DNA of 55,105 bases from Chloroflexota bacterium (GCA_030058085.1 JASGTU010000164.1:1-55105), one strand, 5' to 3'. Positions 16,642-26,653 are shown, counted from the first letter of the stretch. The notes: generated by a model from the letters alone, not told the origin. A program made the numbers and translations.

Positions 16642-19051
16642 AGCTGAGCACCTCGCGCACGGTAAGCTGTGAAGCGTGGCGCGCCGGCAGGTAGCTTGCC
16701 ATGAACGCCAGCGCCAGCACGATGATCAGCCAGAGGATGGCCCCCCCCACGGAGAAGATGTAGCTGGGCGCGGCCTGGAGAAGGACCATACCCACGGTCA
16801 TAGTAAGGAAGCGGCTGGCAGGCAGCGCGATCAATCCCCCGATCGCCCAACTGATCAGGCCGATGATCAGGCCTTCGACCAGGACGATGCGCAGCACGGA
16901 GTTGTTGGAGGCGCCGATGGCGCGCATGACGCCGATCTCGCGGGTGCGCTCCATGACGTTGATGCTCATGGTGCCCATCAGGCCGAGGCCGCCGACGACG
17001 CCCAGGAGCAAGGCCATAGACAACAGAAAGGCGATCAGGACGTCGAATATGGTGTTGATGGTGGTGCGCAGTTGATCGATGGTCCCCATTTGATCGACGC
17101 GAAAGCCGCCATTGCGATAGGCCTGTTCGATCTCCTGGCCCTTGGCGAGCTGGCTGGCAGACGAACGATCGTCGAGGCGGACGAGCGATACTTGGGCCCG
17201 ATCCACCTCGTTGGTGACGTAGGCGAAGTGGCTGAAGTTGGCGAAAGCATTGGCGCCGGTGAGGATGCCGCGCACGATGCCGACCACGACCCAATCCATC
17301 TCCTTGCCGTTGATGTTCAGGGTGATGACGCTGCCCACGCCTACGTCTGCCTCGTCGCGCAGCGCGTCGGTATTGAGGACGATGGCATTGGCGTCATCCG
17401 GGTCGAGCCAACGGCCTTCGACGATGATGGGGTGGAGCATGGTGGTGTCCGGCTCAGGCGCATAGACGATGATGGCTTCGCTTTCGCTGTTATCGGGGCG
17501 AATGCGGCGCGCCGTGCCGAAGCCCCAGGTTTCCACGGCGTCGACGCCGGACACATTATCGAGTTGTTGGGTGATGCGGTCGGTGCGATAGGCGCGGCTA
17601 AAGACCACCTGCACGTCGTAGTCGAAAAAGGAGAGAGCGTCGTCCATCGTCTGTTGGAGCGAAGCGCGGATGCTGAAGATGGCGATGAAGATGACGCTGG
17701 CGAGCGACAAGGTGATCAGGGTGAGGGAGAGCCGCGCCTTGCGCCGGAAGGTGTTGCGGATCGAGATCTGCATGGGGCGACCCATAGGTGCGATGCGCCG
17801 CAAGCCGACGAGGATACGGTCGAGCAGGCTGTGGCCGAAGTGGCCTTTGCCCAGGCCGATTTCGCTGATGGCTTCGCGCACGGTGACGCGCACGCCGCGC
17901 AGGATCGGCCAAAAGGCGGCGAGCAGCGGCGCGGCGATGGCGATTACGCTCTGCACGATGACTACTTGCGGCTCCGGGCGCAGGCCTTCGACGTCGAAAT
18001 TGAGCATGCCGGAGAAGATGTAGGCCAGGCCGGCCGCGCCGAGGCTGCCCAGGGGGATGGCGATCATCAGGGCAAGGATGCCGAACAGCAGCGACATGAC
18101 GAGATACATGACGCTGATCTGCCCGGCGCGCGCGCCGATGGCCTTCATGATGCCGATCTGGCGGACGTGCTGCGTGAGGATGGCGGAGAGCGTGTTGACG
18201 ATCAGGAAACCGCTCAGCCCAAGGGCCAGCACGCCGATGCCGCCCAGGATCAGCGAGAAAGCGTCCAGGAAGTTTTGCGCGGGGTGCTCCCCCGGCGTAA
18301 AGACGAGTGCAAAGAGCACATTCACGCCGCTGCTTTCCATGCGCTTTTCAATCAGCTTGGCGACATCGTTGATGTGATCCATGTCCGACTTGTTTTCGGA
18401 CACGACGAAGACCAACTGGTTGTAATCGCGCGGCTCATCCAGCCAGGCCAACGTCTCGAAGTCGATATAGCCGTAGCCCGCCCCGTTCATAAAGGCGGGA
18501 AGCTGCGACATGTCGTGGACGGAGCCGGCGATGCGCATGGTGCGCTGCTTGCCGGAAGGCGACTCGACCAGCAGCGTGTCGCCGATGCCTACGTCGCCCA
18601 GCCCGAGCGAGGCTCCAAATGAGGCGCGCTCAAGCAACAGCTCACGCGGGGGCGGCGGGTAGGCGCCGTCTTCCGGCTTGAGCTTGTTGATGGTGATGTC
18701 TTCGTAATCGGGAATGGCCGTTACGGTGAGATTGCGCCATTCGTCGCTGTTGGGCGAGCGAAAGCGGAGGTTAACGCTGCGGCGCGCTTCGGCCTCAGCT
18801 ACCTGGGACAGCGCCTCGACGGCTTCGACCATCCTGTCGTCGAAGGTATTGAAGGTATAGATCGTGGCGCTAGCCGGGTTGATAGCGGTGTAGGCTTCAG
18901 GCAGGTTGCGGTCGACGATGATCTGCGCGCCCATCACCATGCCGATGGCGCTGACGCCCACGGCAATGGAGAGGAGCACGAGGATGGTGCGCGTTTTATT
19001 GGACCAGAGGTCCCGGAAGACTTTGAGCCAGCGCGGGGCGACCCATGACAC
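16634..19051 (-). CDS. ABC transporter permease, FtsX/MacB family, duplicated (two FtsX domains)
   Basis: An 805-residue membrane protein. A first membrane helix ([23 protein letters not shown], about 20-42) is followed by a MacB-like periplasmic core, then three helices of an FtsX domain near residues 265-395 ([26 protein letters not shown]). A second helix/core unit begins near 425 ([21 protein letters not shown]), ending with three more helices ([32 protein letters not shown]). The duplicated layout means one polypeptide probably does the job of two MacB-type subunits. It works with the adaptor upstream and the ATPase downstream, probably in export of a peptide, lipid or drug. Confidence 0.9.
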   Translation of the reverse strand: MSWVAPRWLKVFRDLWSNKTRTILVLLSIAVGVSAIGMVMGAQIIVDRNLPEAYTAINPASATIYTFNTFDDRMVEAVEALSQVAEAEARRSVNLRFRSPNSDEWRNLTVTAIPDYEDITINKLKPEDGAYPPPPRELLLERASFGASLGLGDVGIGDTLLVESPSGKQRTMRIAGSVHDMSQLPAFMNGAGYGYIDFETLAWLDEPRDYNQLVFVVSENKSDMDHINDVAKLIEKRMESSGVNVLFALVFTPGEHPAQNFLDAFSLILGGIGVLALGLSGFLIVNTLSAILTQHVRQIGIMKAIGARAGQISVMYLVMSLLFGILALMIAIPLGSLGAAGLAYIFSGMLNFDVEGLRPEPQVVIVQSVIAIAAPLLAAFWPILRGVRVTVREAISEIGLGKGHFGHSLLDRILVGLRRIAPMGRPMQISIRNTFRRKARLSLTLITLSLASVIFIAIFSIRASLQQTMDDALSFFDYDVQVVFSRAYRTDRITQQLDNVSGVDAVETWGFGTARRIRPDNSESEAIIVYAPEPDTTMLHPIIVEGRWLDPDDANAIVLNTDALRDEADVGVGSVITLNINGKEMDWVVVGIVRGILTGANAFANFSHFAYVTNEVDRAQVSLVRLDDRSSASQLAKGQEIEQAYRNGGFRVDQMGTIDQLRTTINTIFDVLIAFLLSMALLLGVVGGLGLMGTMSINVMERTREIGVMRAIGASNNSVLRIVLVEGLIIGLISWAIGGLIALPASRFLTMTVGMVLLQAAPSYIFSVGGAILWLIIVLALAFMASYLPARHASQLTVREVLSYE

Positions 19052-19057
19052 GGCGAT

Positions 19058-20377
19058 TTACTCCTCGGTCAGAATCGTCACAGAGGCCGTCATGTTCCAG
19101 CGCAGGCGTTCTTCGTGGGCGTCGGGCGCGATGGTAGCGGTGTAGGTGATGTCGCCCTGTTTGTTTTCGCCCAGGGGCTTGATGCGCACGACGGTTCCCA
19201 TCAGTTCCACATCGGGCAGGGCGTCGACGGTGATGCGGGCGCGGTCGCCTTCTTTGACAAAGACGACGTTGATCTCGGTGAGGTCGTCGGTTTCGATGTG
19301 CCAGGCCGATTGGTCGGCCAGTCGCGCCACGGGCGCGCCGGCGGCGACTTGTTCGCCGATCTCGAGGCTGAGCGAGGCGATGGTTCCGGCGAAGGGGGCG
19401 CGCAACTCGGAATCTTCAAGTTCGAGCTGGCGCTGCATCAGCGATGTCTGCGCCTGGATGAGATCGGCTTCGGCGGCCTGGATGGTTTCGGGCCGGGCGC
19501 CGGCGCGGCGCAGCGCTAGCTCGGCTTCGGCTTGGCGCACCTGCGCCTCGGCTGCGGCGATGTCGCTCTCCGTGGCTGGGGTGAGCGCCCGGTCGAGGCT
19601 GGCGCGCGCTTGTTCGACTTGGGCCTGGGCGTTGGCGATTTCGTTGTCCTTCGCCCCGTCCGCTACTAAGTCATAGCGCGCTCTGGCGGCCTCGTAGTTG
19701 TTGGTCGCCCGCTCTAGTTCCGCCGCTTGGGGAAGGGCTCCCACGCTGGGGTTCCATTTGACCAAGTCATAAGCGCTTTGCGCTTGGCGGAGCATGGCTT
19801 CGGCGTTCTGCAGATCCGCCAGCGCCTGGATAAGCTGGGCGTCGTCGGCGCCCTTGAGCAGTTCCGCCAGGTTGGCCTCGGCCGCGGCGAGGGCGGCCTG
19901 TGCGGCGACAATGTCCTCCGGCCGCGAGCCTTCGGCTATCTTGGCTAGGTTGGCGCGCGTCAAATCGACGGCGGCTTCGGCCGCGGCCAGTTCTTCGCTT
20001 CTGGCCCCGGCCTTGAGTTCACTGATGCGGGCCTGGGCGCTGCGCACCTGGGCCTCGGCCTGGGCGATGGCGATGGCCTGGCGGTCATTGTCGAGACGGG
20101 CGAGGAGTTGGCCCGCTTCCACCGTTTCGCCCTCCTGCACGAGCACTTCCGCCACCGTGCCGGAGGCGCGCAGGCTCAAGTCCGCATAGCGAATCGGTGC
20201 GACGACGGCGTCGACGATGATCTGCGGGCTGGTCTGGACGACCGGGACTGGCGTAGGGGTGGCGCCTGCCTCTTCTCCGCCAAACATAGCGGAGAAGCCC
20301 CCTTGCGAGTTGACGACGACGAAGGCGGCGATAGCGACGATGATGATACCGGCTAGAATAATGATCCATTTCCGCAT
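19058..20377 (-). CDS. Periplasmic adaptor subunit (MacA/HlyD family)
   Basis: A 439-residue protein anchored by an N-terminal helix (WIIILAGIIIVAIAAFVVV). A biotinyl-lipoyl half-motif (GTVAEVLVQEGETVEAGQLLARLD, about 73-97) is split from its second half (APFAGTIASLSLEIGEQVAAG, about 325-345) by a very long Ala/Glu/Gln-rich hairpin of about 220 residues with repeated AxAE.QV..A heptads. A beta-barrel domain follows. The hairpin is longer than in typical MacA and carries internal repeats (AGARSEEL, EGSRPEDI, AGARPETI). It starts the operon with the permease and ATPase. Chloroflexota usually lack a classic outer membrane, so the hairpin's partner is unclear. Confidence 0.9.
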   Translation of the reverse strand: MRKWIIILAGIIIVAIAAFVVVNSQGGFSAMFGGEEAGATPTPVPVVQTSPQIIVDAVVAPIRYADLSLRASGTVAEVLVQEGETVEAGQLLARLDNDRQAIAIAQAEAQVRSAQARISELKAGARSEELAAAEAAVDLTRANLAKIAEGSRPEDIVAAQAALAAAEANLAELLKGADDAQLIQALADLQNAEAMLRQAQSAYDLVKWNPSVGALPQAAELERATNNYEAARARYDLVADGAKDNEIANAQAQVEQARASLDRALTPATESDIAAAEAQVRQAEAELALRRAGARPETIQAAEADLIQAQTSLMQRQLELEDSELRAPFAGTIASLSLEIGEQVAAGAPVARLADQSAWHIETDDLTEINVVFVKEGDRARITVDALPDVELMGTVVRIKPLGENKQGDITYTATIAPDAHEERLRWNMTASVTILTEE

Positions 20378-20620
20378 CGGCGACTACGCTTTCGTGTGGC
20401 TAGACTGCCTGATCTAGAGTGCCAGATAAGGACATGCAGACAGGTTACAGCCGCTCTCATCCAGCCTGGTGAGTACATTGACACAGATGAGGGAGATGTC
20501 CGCCATCCCGACCTATACTGCGCTACAATGTACGCAATACGCAAAAAACGGCCTAGCGGTTGCAGCAACCGGGCGGGCTGCGGCGATGCGCTAAGGCGAG
20601 ATTGGCCGGTCCAGTTTCGT

Positions 20621-21289
20621 TCAGATGAACGATGCGATCTCCTCGAGGGATTTTTTGGCGACGACAGGCGTCTGGGCGTCGTCGGCCGGATAGCCCGTTA
20701 CCACGAGCAGATAGGGCCGCTCATGCGCCGGGCGGTTGAGGATGCGCGTCAGGAAAGCCATTGGGCTAGGGGTATGGGTGAGCGTGGCGAGGCCGGCATG
20801 ATGGAGTGCGGTGATGAGGATGCCCACGGCGATGCCGACGGATTCGGCGACATAATAGTGTTTGACCCTGCCGCCGTCAGGCCCTATCGAGAAGGGCTGG
20901 GCAAAGACGGCGATGAGGTAGGGCGCTGTCTCTAGGAACGGCTTGTTGGCATCCGTACCCAGCGGGGCGAGCGCTTTTAGCCATTCCGTTGTGGCGCGGC
21001 GAGTGTAGAATTCGCGTTCCTCCGCTTCGGCGGCGAGACGGATTTTGCGCTTGGTTGCCGGGTCGCTGACTACGGCGAAGTGCCAAGGTTGCTGGTTAGC
21101 GCCGCTCGGGGCGGCCCCGGCCGCAGCAATGCACTGCTCGATCACCGTGCGCGGTATGGCGCGGGACGAGAAGCTGCGCACTGAACGGCGGCGGCGAATT
21201 TCAGCGTTGAATTCGGCGGCGCGCGCCGTCATCTCGTCGGCGGGGTATTCTTGGTAGTCGGCTAATGAGGTGAATAGCGGCTGTTCCAT
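20621..21289 (-). CDS. Nitroreductase family protein (FMN-dependent)
   Basis: A 222-residue protein with nitroreductase marks: [45 protein letters not shown] (FMN phosphate and ring contacts; Arg-Arg-Ser-X-Arg and SGANxQPW), then [28 protein letters not shown]. The wording resembles the iodotyrosine-deiodinase-like branch, including the long loop with EREFY near residue 90, but the substrate cannot be fixed from sequence. A GAGGGC site precedes the ATG. It is separate from the efflux operon by about 240 bp. Confidence 0.87.
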   Translation of the reverse strand: MEQPLFTSLADYQEYPADEMTARAAEFNAEIRRRRSVRSFSSRAIPRTVIEQCIAAAGAAPSGANQQPWHFAVVSDPATKRKIRLAAEAEEREFYTRRATTEWLKALAPLGTDANKPFLETAPYLIAVFAQPFSIGPDGGRVKHYYVAESVGIAVGILITALHHAGLATLTHTPSPMAFLTRILNRPAHERPYLLVVTGYPADDAQTPVVAKKSLEEIASFI

Positions 21290-22100
21290 GGTTTGCCCTC
21301 GTCAAGGGTGTGACTGACATGGCGCGCTCGGTTCCTAAAACACGCGATTATACCACCAGCGTCGGGCGGATGCCAGTTGTCCGGCTGAACCTCGTCGAGC
21401 CGGTGTTGTCCCAATTGCTTGGCCGATTGCCAGGCCGAGACGGCGTCTTTGCCGCCGGGGGTACCGCCCGTGCGCGGAGGAGGATAGCGCCCTGACAGGC
21501 AAGCGCACAGGGTTGCAGATTTCGGGACGCACCTTCGCACCTGGCATCCAGGTCAAGACGGATCGCGTCGACGCTGACATGCGGCAATACTGCTGGCGAA
21601 GCGCCCAATGCCGGCGATGAAGGCGCCCGAGTTGACGCCCGTTACAGGATGCTGGGAGCGGCCAATCGACTTTGTCGCGCCAAACAGGTTCACCTGTTCG
21701 ATTGTGAGGCGCGAGAAAGACTTGGCTTGCCAAAATGCGCCTTTCCGATTATAACAGGATGTACAGGAAATCCAAGCTTTCGACTGCATGTAATGAGCGA
21801 ATTTGGGCGTAGGGTCTATATGCGGCTTATCTTCTATCAGCCGCTTGGCAGTTGAGAACCAGCGATTTTGGGTACAAGAACCCTTCTCCCGCCAGATGAT
21901 GCCCGCCAACAGATTCTCCGGCGGGTCGTGCGTTTTGCCTGGGCAGGCGTCCAGCAGCGCTCGATGGCGGGGCTGTTGATGGTTTCCCGTTGAATTCGTC
22001 AAGCGGCGCTTTTTGTCGATCGTGTTGAGTAGAGAAATGCCTGCGGGATGCGCCGGTCCGCTGGGCCGCCGCATAGACAGCGAGTAGGACTGACGGTTTG
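21290..22100. other. Long intergenic region without a recognisable gene
   Basis: About 810 bp between the nitroreductase and the large regulator. Open frames here (up to about 170 codons on the minus strand) have Cys-, Arg- and Pro-rich, unconvincing composition, overlap one another and lack ribosome sites. The stretch 21683-21698 is a near-perfect palindrome, AACAGGTTCACCTGTT, enclosed by GCGCC...GGCGC. It could be an operator or a remnant of a mobile sequence. No terminal repeats or transposase motifs are visible. Confidence 0.45.
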
Positions 22101-25100
22101 ATGACTGAACTCATCACTCGCACCCGAATTCAACCGCCGCGCCTCCGTCCGGACATCCTGTCGCGTGACCGATTGCTCCGGGCGTTTTCAGATTTGCTCT
22201 ATGCGAAACTAGCGCTGGTCGTTGCGCCGGCAGGATACGGCAAGACGTTGGCATTGGTCGATCTGATTCACCAGGTCGAGATGCCGGTGTGCTGGTATTC
22301 GCTGGGGCCGGCTGACCATGAGTCGCACCGTTTTATCGGCCATTTCGTAGCAGCTATCGCCAGGCAGTTTACGCAGGCGGGCAACGAGACGCAGGCCGCG
22401 GTGCAGAGCTTGGCAGCCGGCAACGGGACGTTGGAGCAGGTGGTGACGACGCTGGTCAATGAGCTGAACGCGCACGTCCGCTCCGATTTCCTGTTTGTCC
22501 TCGACGACTATCATTTGGCCGGCGACAACCCCGATGTCAACCTGTTCGTAAGTCTGTTCGCCCAACAGGTAGACGATCATTGCCACCTCGTGGTTGCATC
22601 GCGCACCTTGCTGAATTTGCCCGACCTGGCGCTGATGGTGGCGCGCGGACAGGTAGCCGGTCTTGATCTAGAGGCGCTGGCCTTTCGGGCGGACGAACTC
22701 CAGGCGTTGGCGCGGCGTAACTTTGGGGTGGAACTGGCGCCCGAGACGGCACGGGAGATGGTGGAAGCCACCGAGGGCTGGATCACCGGACTGCTGCTGT
22801 CAGGGGCGGCGCAGCAGTGGCAGAAGGCAAGCCGCCTGCACCCGGTGCGCGCTTCCGGCGTCACGCTTCACGCTTACCTTTCTGAGCAGGTGTTGGATCG
22901 ACAGCCGCCCTGTCTGCGCGAGTTCTTGCTGCGTACGTCGTTGATGGATGAGATCGATGAGGCGCTGTGCGAGGCTGCGTTCGATGCACGCTGGCGCCCG
23001 CCGGGTCAGACCTGGCAGGACGTCATCGACCGCGTCTTGCAGAGCAACCTGTTTGCGATGTCCATCGGCGAGCGGGGCGACGGGCTGCGCTATCATCAGT
23101 TGTTCCAGGACTTCTTGCAGCAGCGGCTGGCGGAAGAACGCCCGCACGAAGAGCGCGTGATCCTGCGGCGGCTAGTCACGGTGTATTTGGAGCGGCGGCA
23201 ATGGGAACACGCCTATGCTACGGCTAGGCGACTGGATGATCCGCAGTTGGCGGCTTGTGTCGTGGAGCAGGCCGGGCTGCCGTTGTTGCGCGCCGGCAGA
23301 ATGTTGCTTCTGGCGAAGTGGCTGGATGAGTTATCGCCGGGGCAGTTGTCGGACCGGGCGAGGTTGTTGTCACTCAAAGGCTATAACTTGGTGCGTCTGG
23401 GGCGGGTCGAGACCGGACGTCGTCTGTTGAGCCAGGCTTGCGAGCGGCTGGAGCGCGAAGAGGCCGCGCGGGCGCCGCTGGCCGAGGCGCTGATCTATCG
23501 TTCGATCGCGCGGCGGCTATTGGGCGATTATCCGCAGGCGGTGCGCGACGCGGAAGATGCGCTGGCGCTGCTGGAACAAACTGGCGTTGAGATGCCCGAG
23601 CTGGCGGACTTGACAGCGCTGGGGCTTCGCGCCAAGGGGTCGGCCCTGAGCATGATGGGGATGCTGGAGCCGGGCATCGAGTGGCTGCAGCGCTCGCTGG
23701 CCGCGTATCGCCAGGCGGAGGACGCCCAGAACGTGGCGGCGGTGGCGATGGATATCGCCATCGTCTACGCCAATAGCGGCCAAAACGAGGACGCCTTGAC
23801 GCTATTTCGCCAGGCGCACGAGGCGTGGCGGCAACTGCATAACCTCGTAGGGCAGGCCAACGTGCTTAACAGCCTGGGCGTTCACTATCACCAGTTGGGC
23901 CAGTACGAGAAGGCGTTGGATGCGCTGGTCGATGCGCTGGATTGTGCGCGCCGCAGCGGGTATGCGCGCATGGAAGCCTTCTCGCTCGCCAGCCTCGGCG
24001 ATCTGTTCGTCGATCTGGATATGTGGCAGGTTGCGCATGAGGTGTATGGGCAGGCCTACCAGATCGTGCAGCGGATCGACGAGCGCTTCTTGCTGCTCTA
24101 TTTGGAGTTGGCGCAGGCCGCGCTGGCTTGGTCGACAGGGCGATGGGATGCAGCCTATAGCTGCCTGGATAGCGCGGGCCGCCTCGTTCTCGACCATAAT
24201 TCGAGTTACGAGTGGGGGTTGTATCGTCAGGCGATGGGGCGATATTATCTGGCGCAGGGCAACCCGGAGGCGGCGTTGGAGCCGCTGAACGACGCGCTGA
24301 CCTGTTTCTTGGATGGCGGCCAATTTCCGGACGCGGCGCGCACCGAGTTATTGCAGGCGCTGGCCCTGCGCGAGGGCGGTCGCCAACAGGAAGCCTACGC
24401 AAGCCTTCTGAACGCACTGCAATCCATCAGCGAACTGGAGTTGCGCCATCCTATCGTCGTTGCAGCCAGCATGGCAGCCCAGGAGTTAGCGGCATTCAGC
24501 CGTAATGGCGCTCAGCCTTTGCTGGAGCGGCTGATGAGAGAGGTGGACGAATTTGTCGCCGCGCTGCCGGCGCTGCGCCGCAGCCTGCGTCATAAGGCAA
24601 GCTCAGTGTTGCCCGCGGTCCACTTGGGTGAACCGACGTTGACGATTCGCTCGCTCGGCCGTGCCGAAGTCGTCGTCAACGGCAGAACCGTGACTAATCG
24701 CGATTGGAAGACGAAGAGCGCTCGCGACCTTTTCTTCTGTTTTCTGGCCCATCCCAATGGTTTGACGAAAGAACAAGCGGGCGCGTTGTTCTGGCCGGAT
24801 TGCACGCCGAACCAGCTCAGGTCGCGCTTCAAGAACGCTGTCTACCGGCTGCGCAGCGCATTGAGCCGCGAGGTGATCCTGTTTTTCGACGATCTGTACC
24901 GCTTTGACTGGTCGGTCGACTATGACTATGACGCCGAATCGTTCGGCAAATGGTTGAAGGAGGCGCAGCGTACGCGTGACGCGTCGCTCCGCCGGGCGGC
25001 CTTACAGCGCGCGGTCGACCTTTATTCCGGGCCGTATCTGGCGGATGTTGACGCCCCTTGGGCGAGCATGGAACGCGAGCGACTGCGCCGCCTGTACGTA

Positions 25101-25358
25101 GAGGCGGCGACCGAACTGGCTCAACTCCATTTCGAGCAGGGCGAACTGGAGCGGGCATTGGACTGCTGCCAGCGTCTCTTGGCCGAAGACCCTTGTTTGG
25201 AGGATGCGCACCGTCTTGCTATGCGCATCTACGCATCGGCGGGCAACCGGGCCGGCGTGGCGCGGCAATACGCTTTGTGCCAGAAGTTCCTCGAAGAGGA
25301 GATCGCAGCCCCGCCTTCGGCGCTCACCGAGGAGCTCTATGTGACATTGATGAAGTAG
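22101..25358 (+). CDS. Large MalT-like STAND ATPase / TPR / SARP-type transcriptional activator
   Basis: A 1085-residue regulator; the ATG at 22101 directly follows an alternative TTG. Order: MalT-like leader (TRTRIQPPRLRPDILSRDRL); NTPase with Walker A APAGYGKT (42-49) and Walker B FLFVLDDYH; a helical lid (EATEGWITGLLL); about 400 residues of TPR-like repeats (ALDALVDALDCARRSGY and others); a C-terminal OmpR/SARP winged helix (about 845-920: LGRAEVVVNGRTVTNRDWKTKSARDLF); and a BTAD domain to the end. MalT uses a LuxR HTH; here it is replaced by SARP-BTAD. STAND regulators usually multimerise on inducer binding. The twin peptide genes lie just downstream, making them candidate targets or ligands (inference). 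Confidence 0.9.
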   Translation: MTELITRTRIQPPRLRPDILSRDRLLRAFSDLLYAKLALVVAPAGYGKTLALVDLIHQVEMPVCWYSLGPADHESHRFIGHFVAAIARQFTQAGNETQAAVQSLAAGNGTLEQVVTTLVNELNAHVRSDFLFVLDDYHLAGDNPDVNLFVSLFAQQVDDHCHLVVASRTLLNLPDLALMVARGQVAGLDLEALAFRADELQALARRNFGVELAPETAREMVEATEGWITGLLLSGAAQQWQKASRLHPVRASGVTLHAYLSEQVLDRQPPCLREFLLRTSLMDEIDEALCEAAFDARWRPPGQTWQDVIDRVLQSNLFAMSIGERGDGLRYHQLFQDFLQQRLAEERPHEERVILRRLVTVYLERRQWEHAYATARRLDDPQLAACVVEQAGLPLLRAGRMLLLAKWLDELSPGQLSDRARLLSLKGYNLVRLGRVETGRRLLSQACERLEREEAARAPLAEALIYRSIARRLLGDYPQAVRDAEDALALLEQTGVEMPELADLTALGLRAKGSALSMMGMLEPGIEWLQRSLAAYRQAEDAQNVAAVAMDIAIVYANSGQNEDALTLFRQAHEAWRQLHNLVGQANVLNSLGVHYHQLGQYEKALDALVDALDCARRSGYARMEAFSLASLGDLFVDLDMWQVAHEVYGQAYQIVQRIDERFLLLYLELAQAALAWSTGRWDAAYSCLDSAGRLVLDHNSSYEWGLYRQAMGRYYLAQGNPEAALEPLNDALTCFLDGGQFPDAARTELLQALALREGGRQQEAYASLLNALQSISELELRHPIVVAASMAAQELAAFSRNGAQPLLERLMREVDEFVAALPALRRSLRHKASSVLPAVHLGEPTLTIRSLGRAEVVVNGRTVTNRDWKTKSARDLFFCFLAHPNGLTKEQAGALFWPDCTPNQLRSRFKNAVYRLRSALSREVILFFDDLYRFDWSVDYDYDAESFGKWLKEAQRTRDASLRRAALQRAVDLYSGPYLADVDAPWASMERERLRRLYVEAATELAQLHFEQGELERALDCCQRLLAEDPCLEDAHRLAMRIYASAGNRAGVARQYALCQKFLEEEIAAPPSALTEELYVTLMK

Positions 25359-25488
25359 GCGGCTGGGGTAGCGACGCAACGCGCCAAATCGATCTGTCCC
25401 CCAAATTGATGGCTTGGACAGCGATGCTGATAGGTAAAGCGGACAAATTGCATCCATATCACCCTGCCTCGTAAAGCGGCGGCGATGG

Positions 25489-25521
25489 AAATCGGCTCAA
25501 TCTGAGCCGATTTTTGTTTTT
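25489..25521 (+). terminator. Rho-independent terminator after the large regulator
   Basis: ATCGGCTCA (25491-25499) pairs with TGAGCCGAT (25503-25511) around a 3-nt loop, extended by two A-T pairs, then TTTTGTTTTT. It separates the regulator transcript from the peptide genes that begin at 25632, so those need their own promoter between 25522 and about 25610. Confidence 0.88.
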
Positions 25522-25631
25522 CCCCGGAATGAGACTGATTTGATGCCATCCCTGAAGCCAGGCGCATAGCAGAATACAACCATACTGAATTTTCACCGAC
25601 GAATCCAGCAGTACAAAGGAGAGGTGTTGAG

Positions 25632-25739
25632 ATGACACGCAGCATGTTGAAGGCCAATGTGATCCGCGTTTTGGTAGCGCTGGGAACGCTGTCTCTGTTC
25701 GTATTGAGCGCGGGCGCTCCCCACGGCTACGGCAGCTAG
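25632..25739 (+). CDS. 35-residue signal-peptide-like peptide, copy 1
   Basis: ATG at 25632 follows AAAGGAGAGG with good spacing; the stop is TAG at 25737. The peptide has a basic N-region (R3, K7, R12), a hydrophobic core at residues 13-25 (VLVALGTLSLFVL) and the tail SAGAPHGYGS. Signal peptidase I could cut after SAG (to release APHGYGS) or after AGA. It is exactly identical in protein sequence to the second copy 149 bp downstream, with nine silent nucleotide differences, which shows it is translated and under selection. I know of no named family. Candidate secreted signal peptide or leader. After the TAG the frame stays open for 26 more codons to TAA at 25818. Confidence 0.82.
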   Translation: MTRSMLKANVIRVLVALGTLSLFVLSAGAPHGYGS

Positions 25740-25888
25740 GTGCGCGACGTTCAGTCTGCGCTGCCGGCGAACGGCATAGGTCCGGCGGCAGCCCTGCCGC
25801 CGCTGCAGGTTGCTGGATAACCATTGACTTAATCCAAAAGGCGCCCCGCCGAGCGGAGATCGCGCCGATTCATACCGGAGAAATAGAG

Positions 25889-25996
25889 ATGACACGCAGC
25901 ATGTTGAAGGCTAATGTGATCCGCGTTTTGGTGGCGTTGGGAACGTTGTCTCTGTTCGTGTTGAGTGCAGGCGCACCTCACGGCTACGGCAGCTAG
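25889..25996 (+). CDS. 35-residue signal-peptide-like peptide, copy 2
   Basis: ATG at 25889 after a GGAGA site (CCGGAGAAATAGAG). Its 35 residues are identical to copy 1. The nine differing bases are at third positions or in Leu CTG/TTG swaps and Ala codons, so no residue changes. The upstream and downstream flanks do not resemble those of copy 1, so this is an older duplication where only the coding part was kept. No terminator separates it from the DUF5317 gene 57 bp downstream, which suggests cotranscription of peptides, DUF5317 and the NHLP-like gene. Confidence 0.82.
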   Translation: MTRSMLKANVIRVLVALGTLSLFVLSAGAPHGYGS

Positions 25997-26053
25997 ACGC
26001 GAAGCATCTAGGCTGAATTGAACAACCGATAGCGCGGCGACGGAGGTCTGCGT

Positions 26054-26653
26054 TTGATCTCGATATTGTTGGCCGCGGTGGCAGCAGGCCTGGCGGCCGG
26101 CCTCTTGCGAGCCGGTATTGCTGGGAGGCCGTTTTCGCCGCCGCACCTGAGCGGTTCTTGGTTGGCGTTAGCCGGCTTTCTGCTGCAAGTCGCGGCGCTT
26201 TATATCAGGTTGCCGCTTGAGCCGCTGGGTGAGCGGATTTCGGCGGCGGCATTGGCGGGTTCTCTTTTGCTCTTGCTGGCCTTTGCCTGGCGCAATCGTC
26301 AAGATGCCGCTTTTTACTGGCTTGGCGGCGGGCTGCTGCTCAACTTGGCGGTGATGGCGCTGAATGGCGGTTGGATGCCCATCAGCCCCGAGACGCTGGC
26401 GCAAGTCTACCCGGACTTGCCCGCCGGGGCTGTAGAACTCGGCAGCCGGGTGGGGACTTCGAAGAACGTGGCGCTAGCTGCAGCGGATACCCGGCTGGAG
26501 TGGCTGGCTGACCGCTTTTTGCTGCCGGACCGTTTGCCTTTTCAGATCGCATACAGCGCAGGGGATGTGTTGATTGCGATCGGCGCTTTTTGGCTTTTGT
26601 GGCACTGCGGCGGACCGCACCGCCGAGATGCGGCGGTTGCGGCATCCGCCTGA
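26054..26653 (+). CDS. DUF5317 family membrane protein
   Basis: A 199-residue protein with a TTG start at 26054, preceded by GGAGG (26042-26046); no in-frame ATG fits. It has about five transmembrane helices. The family pattern is visible: a glycine-rich first helix (LLAAVAAGLAAGLLRAG), then the central LNLAVMALNGGWMPISPETL, then LEWLADRFLLPDRLPFQIAYSAGDVLIAIGAFWLLW. The family has no established function. It lies directly after the twin peptide genes on the same strand, so transport, processing or sensing of the peptide is an attractive but untested idea. Confidence 0.82.
   Translation: MISILLAAVAAGLAAGLLRAGIAGRPFSPPHLSGSWLALAGFLLQVAALYIRLPLEPLGERISAAALAGSLLLLLAFAWRNRQDAAFYWLGGGLLLNLAVMALNGGWMPISPETLAQVYPDLPAGAVELGSRVGTSKNVALAAADTRLEWLADRFLLPDRLPFQIAYSAGDVLIAIGAFWLLWHCGGPHRRDAAVAASA

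Noticed and set aside
16676-18622. 648-codon plus-strand open frame opposite the MacB-like permease
   Set aside because: It lies entirely antisense to a clear ABC permease gene; composition is Asp/His/Ala/Gly-rich with no domain, a typical shadow of GC-rich third positions.
21553-22074. 173-codon minus-strand frame in the long gap
   Set aside because: No family resemblance, Cys/Arg/Pro-rich, overlapped by other frames with similar composition, no ribosome site; more likely noncoding or decayed sequence.
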